From Verrucomicrobiota bacterium (GTDB taxonomy: Bacteria > Verrucomicrobiota > Verrucomicrobiia > Limisphaerales > UBA1319), in assembly GCA_022711435.1 (NCBI GenBank), contig JAKLFB010000033.1, positions 1-64,000 of the forward strand: a DNA stretch of 64,000 nt, read 5' to 3'. Within the stretch, counting starts at the first letter, position 1, and every line of letters begins with the position of its first letter. The translations under genes were made by a program, and so were the position numbers. Below, piece after piece: positions 44,609 to 53,638 of this stretch. The notes under the pieces are model-generated. The model was not told the DNA's origin and did no database searches. It saw only the letters and a program-made list of their open reading frames with translations.

Positions 44609-45784
44609 TCAGGCCGCCCTCGAACCCGGGCCCGCCTTCGCCAGCCGTTCATACAGCGCCGCCAGATCCAACACCATCTTTTCCTCCGAGAAACGGGGCT
44701 GGACCCAGGTGCGGCCCTGATCCCCCATGCGCCGCCGCAGCGCCGCATCCTCGGCGAGCATCTCGAGGCGATCGAGCAGCCGGGCCCGATCCCCCGGCGC
44801 CACCAGGAAGCCCGTCTCCCCGTCCCGGCACACCTCGCGCGCCCCATCGCAGTCGTAGGCCACCACCGGGCGCCCCGCCGCCAGCGCCTGAGGCAGGACG
44901 CGGGGCAGACCCTCCCGCCGCGACAGGTGCACCACCACGTCCATCGCGCCCAACAGGGCCGGCATCTCCGACGGCGGCACCAGGCCTGCGAAAACAAACC
45001 GCTCCGCCAATCCCAGGCGCCGCGCATCCCGCTCGAGCCGGGCCCGCCAGGGGCCGTCCCCCACCAGAAGGAAGCGCGCCCGGGGATGGCGCTCGGCCAG
45101 AGCCGGCGCGACAGCCAGTAGATCGTCGTGCCCTTTCAGCCGGAAAAGCCGCGCGATCTTGCCGATCACGATGTCGCCGGCCCTCAATCCCCAGCGCGCC
45201 CGATCGCCCCCCTGCGCCCCGGCCGCGAGGAACGGCTCGAGTGGGAAGCCGCTGTAGATGCAGGTGTATTGGTCAGGCCGGCCGATGCCCGCCGCCAGGT
45301 AGGCATCCGTCATCGCCTGGGCCACCGACACGAAATGGGTCGTCACGCGTCCCGCCACCCGCTCGGCGGCGCGATACAGGCTGTTGCTGGCCGCCCCTTG
45401 AAACGGGCCGAACGACGGCCCGTGAATGGTGTGGACAATCCAGCGAACGCCCGCGCGGCGTGCGGCCAGCCGTCCCAGGAAACCCGCCTTGCCGCTGTGC
45501 GTGTGCACCAGATCCGGCCCGTGCGCCCGAAAGAGCCGAACCAGCCGCGCCCATGCCATCCAGTCCTTGAGCGGATGCAGCGGCCGAACCAGCTCCGGCA
45601 CGCGGATGAACCGATCGTCCAGCTCGGCCGCCAGCGGCTCCAGCGTGCCTTCCGCGCCCGAGGTCGGCCCGGATATCAGCCGGACATCCCAGCCCGGCCG
45701 GCTCGAAAGGCCCCGCACGCAGGCCAGCGTGTTTTCCTGGGCGCCGCCGACAATCAGCCGGGTGATGACGTGCGTGATCTTCAC
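44609..45784 (-). CDS. Glycosyltransferase family 4
   Basis: 391 residues from GTG 45784, chosen because VKITHVITRLIVGGAQENTL is the standard GT4 N-terminus; upstream codons are noise. Two Rossmann domains (GT-B fold): DLVHTHSGKAGFLGRLAA in the acceptor half and IGKIARLFRLKGHDDLL, FLLVGDGPWRARLE and the donor-binding HLSRREGLPRVLPQALA (E-x7-E type) in the nucleotide-sugar half. It probably adds a sugar to a lipid-linked oligosaccharide together with the WecA-like transferase immediately downstream. Acceptor and donor are unknown. Confidence 0.85.
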   Translation of the reverse strand: MKITHVITRLIVGGAQENTLACVRGLSSRPGWDVRLISGPTSGAEGTLEPLAAELDDRFIRVPELVRPLHPLKDWMAWARLVRLFRAHGPDLVHTHSGKAGFLGRLAARRAGVRWIVHTIHGPSFGPFQGAASNSLYRAAERVAGRVTTHFVSVAQAMTDAYLAAGIGRPDQYTCIYSGFPLEPFLAAGAQGGDRARWGLRAGDIVIGKIARLFRLKGHDDLLAVAPALAERHPRARFLLVGDGPWRARLERDARRLGLAERFVFAGLVPPSEMPALLGAMDVVVHLSRREGLPRVLPQALAAGRPVVAYDCDGAREVCRDGETGFLVAPGDRARLLDRLEMLAEDAALRRRMGDQGRTWVQPRFSEEKMVLDLAALYERLAKAGPGSRAA

Positions 45785-45929
45785 CGGCGGCCGATCTCGC
45801 GAAGGCCAGGCGCATCGGAAGCGCCGGATGGTTCCCGAGCCGGCTCGCGCCCGGCACCCGCGGGAGGCTCGAGAGCCGGGCGCCGAGGCATGCGCAGAAG
45901 CGGCTCGGACGACAGCAGAGAACGGCTTT

Positions 45930-48839
45930 TCAAGGGCTCGAGGGGGGCGGTGCCGCCCCCGATTCCGGCGCCTCGCCCCGCAACTCCTTGAGCCGCTCCC
46001 GCACATACTGGGCCTCGGCGGCCTCTTCGTATTCGCCGTTGGGATCGCGCGGAGCGACCCGCAGATAGGTCTCGAACAGCTCGATGGCGCGCGGGCTCTG
46101 CTTCCGCTCCATGGCGATTTGGGCGAGCCCAAAATACGCGCGATGCAATCCGGGCCGGATGTCCAGCACGGTCTGGTAGTCGTATTCGGCCTGCTCGTAG
46201 CGCCCCAGCCGGGTTAGAGAGATTGCCCGGTTGAGCAGGGCCACCGTGTGGCCCGGCTGCCGCGCCAGCAGCTGGTTCAGCGGATTCAGGGCCTCCTCGA
46301 ATTTCCGGAGCTGGATCAGCACCGCCCCCTGATTCGCCAGGGCAAACGGGTTGTTCGGCTCCAGCCGGAGCATCTGGTCCAGGCACTCGAGGGCGTTGGT
46401 GAACCGCGCCGTCTGCAGATACACCTGGGACAGCGTGTGCAGCAGGCCCGAGTCGCCCGGATGCGCCTTGCGCGCCTCGAGCAGCCGCTGCTCGCCCCGG
46501 ACCAGATTGGTCTGGTAGACATCCGCCCACGCCTCGAGCCGCAGGAGCCGCAGGCTCTGGTTGGTTGTCAGGGGGGCGGACGCCGGCGCGCGGAGCTGAT
46601 CCGCCAGCGCCAGGAGACGTTCCGGAAGCCGCCATTTCAGGTACATGTCGGCCAGAAGCAGGCCGCTCTCGACGTCGCCCGGCTGCAGCTGCCGGGCCCG
46701 CTCGAGGTGGTAGGCCGCCTGGCGCACCAGGGCCGGTGTCGATAAGGCCAGCATCTGGCCGGTCTCCCGCAGGAAGGCCGGCTCGTCGAAGGGTCCGAAG
46801 TGCCGCACGATGTCCTCGATCCGGCGGTAGCTGTCCCGGATCGCCCGGCTCAGATCCGGATCCGGCGTCTCGGGGATGGGCTGCCGGGCCTGCAGGCGAC
46901 GGTTCACCTCGCGGTTGACCCGCGCCACCAGGTTGCTGGGATGAAGCTCCATGGCGAGGTCGAACATCTCCGCCGCCGGCTCCAGGCGGTCGCTCTGCTG
47001 GAGCCGCACGCCCCATGTGTTCGCCGCTCGCGACAGGCTTGCCCTCACCAGCCCCAGCTCCGTGCGCGGATCCTGGTCCTCTTTGCCCCCGGATCTCCCG
47101 GCCAGCACCTCCCGCCACCGGCGGGCCGCGTCCGCCCAATACTCCTGGTTGGTCAGGACACGGGGCTCATCCAGGGCCGGCCGATCCAGCGCCAGCGAGT
47201 CGTAGGGTCTCTCCTGATACACCGCCCGGTGCGGCAGCGACTGAAGCCCCTCCCCGAAATAGTTGTAGTTGCCCTGCAGGTAGTAGACCTCGTTCGTCCG
47301 AGTCAGCGACGTGATCAGGTAGACCAGCAGCAGTGGATCCAGCGGATCCCGAAACACATGCCCCGTCAGAAAATCCGGCCATTCCTGCGGCGACTCCCGC
47401 ATCAGGATCCGGTGGTAGGCCTGGTACGACAAGGATCGGGTGTCGACCATCAGGTGCTGGCGCGCCCGCCCCCGGTCCGCCAGCGCCGCCTCCGCCAGGA
47501 GCAGATGCGTCGGCTCGTCGCTCAAAACGATGGCGCGTTTCTCCGGCAACGAGCTCGCGAGCTCGCTGGCCCAATGCCGTAAAATCCCGGAGTTGGTCCG
47601 CCCGATGGGCCCGGCGTTCCGATAGAGCAGCGCGATCGGCGCCGCCACCAGCAGCACCCAGATGACCGCTGCCAGGGCGCGGCGGGCCTGGCGGGTGGCC
47701 AGCTTGGCCCGATACCAGGCCCGGGGCGGATCGGTGCCGAACACCAGGAGGACGTAGCCGCTGACGTAGCCGACGCAGAGCGCGCTCAGATAGTAGAACG
47801 GCAGGAGCGCGTGCCCGCCCCCCAGGTGCCGCGGGCTCCAGTGCGGCGGGTCGAACATGACCCCCACGCATGCCGCCAGGAACACCAGCTGCATCACCTG
47901 GAACATCATGCCCGTCAGCGTGCCTCCAATCAGGCTCGTCTCGCCCGTCGACAGCTTCCAGCGGATGCTCAGCAGGGCCAGGGGGAACAGCGAGGTCAGC
48001 GCGCACAGGAGCAGGCGCCATCGCGGGAAGCCCAGGACCAAGGCCTTCTGCGCCCCCAGCTCGGTCCGAAGCAGCTCCCCGAATCCCTGGCTGGTCTTCG
48101 GCCCGAGGCTCTCGAGCGCCGGCAGCAGCAGGCACAAGGACAGCCCCACCAAAAGCCACGCCGCCAGCCGCCCCCAGTTCCTCCACGCCAGGATCTCCCA
48201 TCCCACAATCCAAACCGCCGACACCGCGAACGCCGGCAACAGCCAGATCATCACCCAGGAGTTCGCCGCCCCCAAGCCCATCGCCAGGGCCGCTTGCGCC
48301 AGCCGCGATCCCCGCCCATCCAGCCGATACTCGAGAAGGCTCCGCACCGCCCACGCCAGCATCAGCAGGCTCAGCATCTCCCCCGTCGCCGATGTCGCAT
48401 GCTCCCAGAAGCTGAGCTGCCACCCGGCGACCAGCACCGCCAGCAACGGCGGCACCCACGCCGCCCGGATGCTCAGCAGGGCGTCCTCGCTGGTCTGCCG
48501 CTGCCGCTGATCCCGCGTGCGGTCATGGGGCAGCAGGGCGACGGACCGCGCCAGCAGCCCCAGCGCCGCCGCTCCCGCCCCTGCCGAGATCAGGTTCAGC
48601 GCCAGCGGCTGCCAGGACGATGGCAGGATTCGTGCGGGCAGGGCGACCAGGTAGAACAGCGGCGCATGCAGCTGGATCGTCCACCAGTCCCATCCCGCCA
48701 CCTTCGATACCAGCGGCAGACTCGCCAGCGATACCCAGCGGTTCAGCGAGATCAGGAAGAACAAGAATGCGCCCGCCGCCGCCACAAACGGCAACACATT
48801 CAGCACAAAATTCGAAGGCGCACTCGGTCGTTCTTCCAT
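45930..48839 (-). CDS. Multi-spanning membrane protein with O-mannosyltransferase-like N-half and TPR C-half
   Basis: 969 residues. The N-terminal 470 have about ten helices. Their order and loops resemble DUF2723/PMT-like proteins: LNRWVSLASLPLVSK after helix 1, LLPHDRTRDQRQRQ in a cytosolic loop, SFWEHATSATGEM in a periplasmic one. The C-terminal half is periplasmic with several TPRs (LHTLSQVYLQTARFTNAL; NPFALANQGAVLIQLRKFE; ALLNRAISLTRLGRYEQAE). The architecture is a hallmark of Verrucomicrobiota. The canonical first-loop acidic DSGE of DUF2723 is not present, so transferase activity is uncertain. Location upstream of GT4 and WecA-like genes points to glycan assembly or protein glycosylation. 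Confidence 0.7.
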   Translation of the reverse strand: MEERPSAPSNFVLNVLPFVAAAGAFLFFLISLNRWVSLASLPLVSKVAGWDWWTIQLHAPLFYLVALPARILPSSWQPLALNLISAGAGAAALGLLARSVALLPHDRTRDQRQRQTSEDALLSIRAAWVPPLLAVLVAGWQLSFWEHATSATGEMLSLLMLAWAVRSLLEYRLDGRGSRLAQAALAMGLGAANSWVMIWLLPAFAVSAVWIVGWEILAWRNWGRLAAWLLVGLSLCLLLPALESLGPKTSQGFGELLRTELGAQKALVLGFPRWRLLLCALTSLFPLALLSIRWKLSTGETSLIGGTLTGMMFQVMQLVFLAACVGVMFDPPHWSPRHLGGGHALLPFYYLSALCVGYVSGYVLLVFGTDPPRAWYRAKLATRQARRALAAVIWVLLVAAPIALLYRNAGPIGRTNSGILRHWASELASSLPEKRAIVLSDEPTHLLLAEAALADRGRARQHLMVDTRSLSYQAYHRILMRESPQEWPDFLTGHVFRDPLDPLLLVYLITSLTRTNEVYYLQGNYNYFGEGLQSLPHRAVYQERPYDSLALDRPALDEPRVLTNQEYWADAARRWREVLAGRSGGKEDQDPRTELGLVRASLSRAANTWGVRLQQSDRLEPAAEMFDLAMELHPSNLVARVNREVNRRLQARQPIPETPDPDLSRAIRDSYRRIEDIVRHFGPFDEPAFLRETGQMLALSTPALVRQAAYHLERARQLQPGDVESGLLLADMYLKWRLPERLLALADQLRAPASAPLTTNQSLRLLRLEAWADVYQTNLVRGEQRLLEARKAHPGDSGLLHTLSQVYLQTARFTNALECLDQMLRLEPNNPFALANQGAVLIQLRKFEEALNPLNQLLARQPGHTVALLNRAISLTRLGRYEQAEYDYQTVLDIRPGLHRAYFGLAQIAMERKQSPRAIELFETYLRVAPRDPNGEYEEAAEAQYVRERLKELRGEAPESGAAPPPSSP

Positions 48840-49044
48840 AGGATGTAGCCAGGTACGTAAGATGTACCGAACCCGTGCGAGTTGGCAAGGACATCTTGCC
48901 CGCCCCCCGAGGCCCGAGGCGCGAGGGCTGGTCGGCTCTCCGCCCTGCGCCCCTCCCCCTGCTCCCCCGCCGGCTGCGAGCGGAGGCGCTCCGCGGCTTA
49001 GGGATTCACGGCGCGAGCCCCATCGCCCGCGGCATCGCCTCCGG

Positions 49045-50217
49045 TCATGTCCCGCGACGCAGGTCGGCTACGCACTCGATGTGCTGGGTCTGGGGAAACA
49101 TGTCGATCGGCGCCACCCGGTCCAGGCGGTAGACTCCATCCGCCACCAGCCGGCGCAGATCCCGCGCCAGCGTGGCCGGATGACACGATACGTAAATCAC
49201 CTGCGCCGGCCCTGCCCTCCTTAGACCCTCGATCATCTCCGGCCGGCAGCCCGCCCGGGGCGGATCCAACAAAACCGCGGTCTGTTCCGCCGCCATCCCC
49301 TCGAGCAGCGACGGCAGCAGCTCCTCGGCGCGCCCCTCCCGATACTCCCCATTGAGCCGGCCCCGCCGAGCCGCGTTCCGTCGTGCCGCCTCGACCGCGC
49401 GACGGTCATATTCCACCCCCACGAACCGATCCACCTCCCCCGCCAATTCCAGGCTGAAAAATCCAACCCCGCAGTAGGCGTCGATCAAATGCCGGGCCCC
49501 GCTGCGGCGCAGCCCCGCCCGGACCGCCTCCACCAGCGGCTCGAGCATGAAGAAGTTGTTTTGGAAAAAGGAGTCGTGCGGCGATTCCCACCCCTCCGGC
49601 GCCTCCCGCAGCAGCACCTTCAGCCCGCCCTTGGGGGGCGGATGAGCCCGCGCGCGCCGCAGTTGGGCGTTGACCTCCGGCGACGCGATCCGGCACTCCT
49701 CGACGTCCACCACCAGGCGGCTTTCCGCCCGTAAAAAACCGAGGTTCAACGCCTGGCGGTAGCGATCCCATTGGCTGCGCACCAGGATCCGATTCCGATA
49801 TCCGTAGGGCATGGAGCAGGGCGCCACCTCCTCGACGATCGCCCCCGCGAGCCCGCCCACGCGCTCGAGAAGATCCAGGACCTGCTTGCGCTTGAGCCGG
49901 AGCTGGGCTGGATAGGCCATGTGCTGGTATTGGCAGCCTCCGCATGCCCCATAATAGGGGCACGCAGGAACCACGCGCTCCGGAGACGCCTCCTCGATCC
50001 GCACCAGCCTGGCCCTGGCAAACCGCTGGCGCACCTCGACCACCTGCACTTCGGCCCGCTCGCCCGGCAAAACCCCCGGCACGAACAGGACGAATTCGCC
50101 CCACCGCCCGACACCCTCGCCGCCGAACGCAAGATCGCCGATCCGGATCGTGAGCACCTGCCCCGCCGCCGGGACCGGCCGGACGGAATCGAGCCCTTCG
50201 GTATCCGCCGCTCGCAT
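49045..50217 (-). CDS. rlmD: 23S rRNA (uracil-C5)-methyltransferase, RlmD/TrmA family
   Basis: 390 residues. A TRAM domain (about 18-75) is followed by the 4Fe-4S ligands Cys86, Cys92 and Cys95 (CPYYGACGGC) and a fourth Cys in VEECRIAS. The Rossmann domain has HLIDAYCGVGFFSLELA for S-adenosylmethionine, VLLDPPRAGC, and the catalytic Cys in IYVSCHPATLARDL near 345. The enzyme methylates C5 of a uridine in 23S rRNA; whether the target is U1939 (RlmD) or another site (RlmCD) is not decidable. Start at 50217 is the first Met; the TRAM domain is complete from it. Confidence 0.85.
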   Translation of the reverse strand: MRAADTEGLDSVRPVPAAGQVLTIRIGDLAFGGEGVGRWGEFVLFVPGVLPGERAEVQVVEVRQRFARARLVRIEEASPERVVPACPYYGACGGCQYQHMAYPAQLRLKRKQVLDLLERVGGLAGAIVEEVAPCSMPYGYRNRILVRSQWDRYRQALNLGFLRAESRLVVDVEECRIASPEVNAQLRRARAHPPPKGGLKVLLREAPEGWESPHDSFFQNNFFMLEPLVEAVRAGLRRSGARHLIDAYCGVGFFSLELAGEVDRFVGVEYDRRAVEAARRNAARRGRLNGEYREGRAEELLPSLLEGMAAEQTAVLLDPPRAGCRPEMIEGLRRAGPAQVIYVSCHPATLARDLRRLVADGVYRLDRVAPIDMFPQTQHIECVADLRRGT

Positions 50218-50316
50218 GGTCAGATCCAGGGCCGAGCCTTGTGGCCGGATGACTCGCGGGGGGCGGCGCCCTGATTGCCCGCAGAAGCGCTGCGCTCCGG
50301 ATCGGCCGGCCGCTCT

Positions 50317-51159
50317 TCAGCCCGGCAGCGCCTCGCCGACCTGGAACCGGACAAACCGGCGGATCTCCACCGTGTCCCCCAGCTGCTTGGCCACCGATTG
50401 CACATGATCGATCACGCTCACCTCGGAGTTCTTTTTGACGAACCCCTGCTCGAGCAGGCAGAAGGTCTGGTAGTACTTTTCGAGCTTGCCCCCCACGATC
50501 TTGTCGATCACCGCGGCCGGCTTGCCCTTGACCTGCTCGCGGGCGATCTCCTTCTCCTTCTCGATCACCTGAGGATCGATCTGGTCCCGGCGCACGGTCA
50601 GAGGATTCGCCGCGGCGATCTGCAGGGTGATGTCTTTCACCAGCTGCTTGAAGTCGTCGTGCCCGGCCGTGGCCTCCTGGCCCGCCCCGACCTCGACCAG
50701 GACGCCCACCTTCGCCCCCATGTGGATGTAAGCGGCAACCAGCCCGTTGCCTTGCACCTCCATCCGCTCGAACCGGGTGATCTTGATGTTCTCGCCCGTC
50801 TGCGTGACCAGCTGGGTCCGGGCCGCCTCGAACTCCGCCCGGGGATCCGCCGCCAGCGTCCGCGCCACCTCCTCCGCAAAGGCCCGGAACTTCTCGTTCT
50901 TGGCGACAAAATCCGTCTCGCAATTGACCTCGGCCAGGACGCCAACCCGGCCTCCCGGCTGGACCCACTGGACGATCACGCCTTCCTTGACGGCGCGCGA
51001 GGCCCGCTTGGCCGCCGACGCCACGCCTTTTTTGCGCAGCACGTCCACCGCCTTCTCGAGGTCGCCCTGGGTCTCCAGCAGGGCCTTCTTGCATTCCATC
51101 AGACCCACGTTGGTCATTTCACGCAGCCGACCAACCAAAGCCGCATTGATCTCAGCCAT
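50317..51159 (-). CDS. tsf: Translation elongation factor Ts
   Basis: 280 residues, the length of the E. coli protein. The N-terminal UBA-like domain has VGRLREMTNVGLMECKKALLE, then the TDFVAKNEKF motif that contacts EF-Tu around residue 80 and the dimerisation/core domain. The C-terminal module ends LEQGFVKKNSEVSVIDHV. EF-Ts releases GDP from EF-Tu in the elongation cycle. It follows rpsB on the same strand at a 55-base gap, the near-universal rpsB-tsf order. Confidence 0.96.
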   Translation of the reverse strand: MAEINAALVGRLREMTNVGLMECKKALLETQGDLEKAVDVLRKKGVASAAKRASRAVKEGVIVQWVQPGGRVGVLAEVNCETDFVAKNEKFRAFAEEVARTLAADPRAEFEAARTQLVTQTGENIKITRFERMEVQGNGLVAAYIHMGAKVGVLVEVGAGQEATAGHDDFKQLVKDITLQIAAANPLTVRRDQIDPQVIEKEKEIAREQVKGKPAAVIDKIVGGKLEKYYQTFCLLEQGFVKKNSEVSVIDHVQSVAKQLGDTVEIRRFVRFQVGEALPG

Positions 51160-51214
51160 AAATGATCTCTCTCTTCATCCTTCCTGGTTCGCGCGCCCTG
51201 CATGCCCGGCCGGG

Positions 51215-52093
51215 TCATGCGGGCGGCAGCGGCGCGCTGGCCTCCGCCGCGGGCGCCGCCGGCGGGGCCGGCTGGACCAGAGACGCGAGCTCGGCCGCCG
51301 ACGCCGGCGCGGGGGCAGCGGCGGGAGCGGGCTCGGCTGCCGCCGGCGCCGCCGCCGGGGCTGGCGCCGCTGCGGGCTCGGTCTTGCGAGGCCCGTACTT
51401 GGATTCGTAAGCCTGCCGCGCCTGCACGATGGTTTGCACCACCGTGTTTAAAATCAGCCGGATCGACCGGATCGCATCGTCGTTGCCGGGGATGGGATAA
51501 TCGACCTGGTCCGGGTCGCAGTTGGTGTCGACGATCGCCACGATGGGGATCTTGAGCCGGCGTCCCTCGGCCACCGCGTTGTGCTCGCGCTTGATGTCCA
51601 CCACGAACATCGCATCCGGCAGGGACTCCATATCCCGAATGCCATCCAGGTTCTTGTGCATCCGGGCCGCCTCGCGGCGGATCGACGACTGCTCCTGCTT
51701 GCCATACTGGCTCATTGTCCCGTCTGCCTCCATCCGCTCGATCTGCTTGAGCCGGTCCACCGAGCGCCGGATGGTCTTCAGATTCGTCAGCGTGCCTCCC
51801 AGCCAGCGCTCGATCACGTAAAACTGCATGCACGTCATCGCCGCTTCCTTGATCGCCTCCTGCGCCTGCTTCTTGGTGCCGACCAGAACGATCCGCCCGC
51901 CCTTCCCAATGACGTTGCCCAGAAAGTTGCAGGCCGACTCGAGCTGCCCCAGGGTCTTGCTCAGGTCGATGATGTAGATGCCGCTGCGCGCGTCGAAGAT
52001 GAACTGCTTCATCTTCGGATTCCAGCGCCGGGTCTGGTGCCCGAAATGGACACCCGCTTCCAACAGTTCCTTGATACCGATGTTGATCGCCAT
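51215..52093 (-). CDS. rpsB: 30S ribosomal protein S2 with Ala/Pro-rich C-terminal tail
   Basis: 292 residues. The first 230 are canonical S2: LLEAGVHFGHQTRRWNPKM, YIIDLSKTLGQLESA, RWLGGTLTNLKTIRRS, FVVDIKREHNAVAEGRRL, DTNCDPDQVDYPIPGNDDAI. After KYGPRKTE a tail of about 65 residues, almost only Ala, Pro, Glu and Ser, extends beyond the normal end. Such tails occur in several high-GC bacteria. S2 binds near 16S helix 26 and recruits S1. The gene starts the rpsB-tsf operon and is preceded by a probable promoter and leader hairpin. Confidence 0.96.
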   Translation of the reverse strand: MAINIGIKELLEAGVHFGHQTRRWNPKMKQFIFDARSGIYIIDLSKTLGQLESACNFLGNVIGKGGRIVLVGTKKQAQEAIKEAAMTCMQFYVIERWLGGTLTNLKTIRRSVDRLKQIERMEADGTMSQYGKQEQSSIRREAARMHKNLDGIRDMESLPDAMFVVDIKREHNAVAEGRRLKIPIVAIVDTNCDPDQVDYPIPGNDDAIRSIRLILNTVVQTIVQARQAYESKYGPRKTEPAAAPAPAAAPAAAEPAPAAAPAPASAAELASLVQPAPPAAPAAEASAPLPPA

Positions 52094-52232
52094 ATTTTCC
52101 GTTTGGTTTGGGGCCCGCAGGCTGCCCGCCTGCCGGCCATCCCGCGGAGACGGGATTTGACTTTGTTGCGATTGTGGCCGCCGGGCTTCGTTCCGCGCCG
52201 GCTGTTTAAGGCCGTTTCACTGCTTTGCGCCC

Positions 52233-52253
52233 GGGCGGCTTTCCGGGCCGCCC
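52233..52253 (-). promoter_or_regulatory. rpsB leader hairpin (candidate S2 autoregulatory site)
   Basis: GGGCGGC (52233-52239) and GCCGCCC (52247-52253) form a perfect 7-bp stem in the transcribed leader about 140 bases before the rpsB start. Ribosomal-protein S2 in many bacteria represses its own mRNA through leader structures; this hairpin is a candidate, but no known rpsB-leader consensus is clearly matched. Confidence 0.35.
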
Positions 52254-52273
52254 GATGGCACAAAGAACTCTAC

Positions 52274-52300
52274 ACTATATCCAAACGCCCAGCGCGACAA
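52274..52300 (-). promoter_or_regulatory. Putative sigma-70 promoter of rpsB-tsf
   Basis: Read on the minus strand, TTGTCG (52295-52300) and TATAGT (52274-52279) are separated by 15 bases, slightly short of the optimal 17. The hexamers match the consensus at four and five positions in a local AT-rich patch between the divergent rpsB and the gene at 52431. A transcript from here would carry a leader of about 170 bases containing the hairpin at 52233-52253. Confidence 0.5.
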
Positions 52301-52430
52301 CTGTTTTGTTTTCGGCCGCGAAGGCCCGAATTGCCTTTTCAAGCCGGGTGTCCGTTGGCTAGAATGGCCTGGAATGGCCCCAGACGCCTCCATGCCGGGG
52401 ACGCGTGCGGGCCGGAATGCCTGCAGCCCC

Positions 52431-53618
52431 ATGAAACCAGCCAAATCCTCCCGACCATCCACCTCGGTCGTTCTGGGCCAGCCCTCGTGGCGGCTCATGT
52501 CCTCCAGCGTCGAAGCCTGGGTTGCCGAGACCGGCGGGCACCTCGGCCCGGTCGTTTTCGATCGAGCCGGCAAGCGCTGGCGCCCGTACTCCGTCGCTCC
52601 GTGGGCCGAGGAGAAGCCCGACCGCGCGCTTCCGGCCCTGTTGCGGGTTTTGCGCGGCGATTTCTTCTGCCTGCCTTTCGGCAACAACACGTCGCCCTAC
52701 CGCAACGAGCGGCACCCGCCGCACGGCGAAACGGCCAACCAGCGCTGGCGCCTGGTCTCGTTGGCCCGCGAAGGCGTCCGCTCGACCCTCCATCTCCGCC
52801 TCGCCACTCGCACTCGGCCCGGCCAGGTCGACCAGCAGATCGCCCTGGTCGACGGCCACGATGCGGTCTACTGCCGGCATGTCATCTCCGGCATGAAAGG
52901 CCCCATGAACTTCGGCCATCACGCCATGATCAAGTTCCCCGACGCACCCGGCAGCGGGCGCATATCGACCAGCCGGTTCATCCATGGGCAGGTTTTCCCC
53001 GACGACTTCGAGCGCCCCGAGCAGCGCGGGTATTCCGCCCTCCAGCCGGGCGCCGAGTTCCGATCGATCGAGCAGGTCCCCACGCGGTTCGGGCCGCCCG
53101 CCGACCTGAGCGTATACCCGGCCCGGCGCGGCTACGAAGACCTCGTCATGCTGGTGGCCGATCCCGCCCTGGCTCTGGCCTGGACGGCCGTCACGTTCCC
53201 CATCCAGCGCTACGTCTGGTTCGCCATCCGCTCGCCCCGCCTCCTCCGCTCGACCGTCTTCTGGATCTCCAACGGCGGCCGCCATTACCCGCCCTGGAAC
53301 GGGCGCCACGTCAGCGTCATGGGCCTCGAGGATGTCACCTCGTATTTTCACTACGGACTGGCCGAGTCCGTCCGCCGAAATCCCTTGTCGGACCGCGGCT
53401 ACCCGACCTGCCTCGAGCTCAATCCGCGCCAGCCGCTCGCCATCCCCTACGTCATGGGCGTCGCGGGAGTGCCGGCCGGATTCGACCGCGTCCGGGATCT
53501 CCACCCCCTGCCCACCCGTGACGGGATCCTCCTCGAGAGCGACAGCGGCAAGACCGCGTGCGCTGCCCTGGATATCCCGTTTCTGGACGAAGCCCCCCCG
53601 GCTCCGCCCCAGGCCTGA
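52431..53618 (+). CDS. Conserved hypothetical, possibly galactose-mutarotase-like
   Basis: 395 residues from Met 52431, with no signal peptide. It reads as a beta-rich domain: FFCLPFGNNTSPYR, an HGETANQRW segment, STVFWISNGGRHYPPWNG and GLEDVTSYFHYGLAES. The pattern (HGxxxNxxW early; PPWNG-like middle) recalls aldose 1-epimerase/galactose mutarotase superfamily proteins that use His and Glu, but no definite catalytic set can be named. A cytoplasmic sugar-binding or isomerising role is only a guess. It is 20 bases before a hydrolase gene on the same strand and divergent from rpsB. Confidence 0.55.
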   Translation: MKPAKSSRPSTSVVLGQPSWRLMSSSVEAWVAETGGHLGPVVFDRAGKRWRPYSVAPWAEEKPDRALPALLRVLRGDFFCLPFGNNTSPYRNERHPPHGETANQRWRLVSLAREGVRSTLHLRLATRTRPGQVDQQIALVDGHDAVYCRHVISGMKGPMNFGHHAMIKFPDAPGSGRISTSRFIHGQVFPDDFERPEQRGYSALQPGAEFRSIEQVPTRFGPPADLSVYPARRGYEDLVMLVADPALALAWTAVTFPIQRYVWFAIRSPRLLRSTVFWISNGGRHYPPWNGRHVSVMGLEDVTSYFHYGLAESVRRNPLSDRGYPTCLELNPRQPLAIPYVMGVAGVPAGFDRVRDLHPLPTRDGILLESDSGKTACAALDIPFLDEAPPAPPQA

Positions 53619-53638
53619 GCCTCCTCCGGACGGACCGG

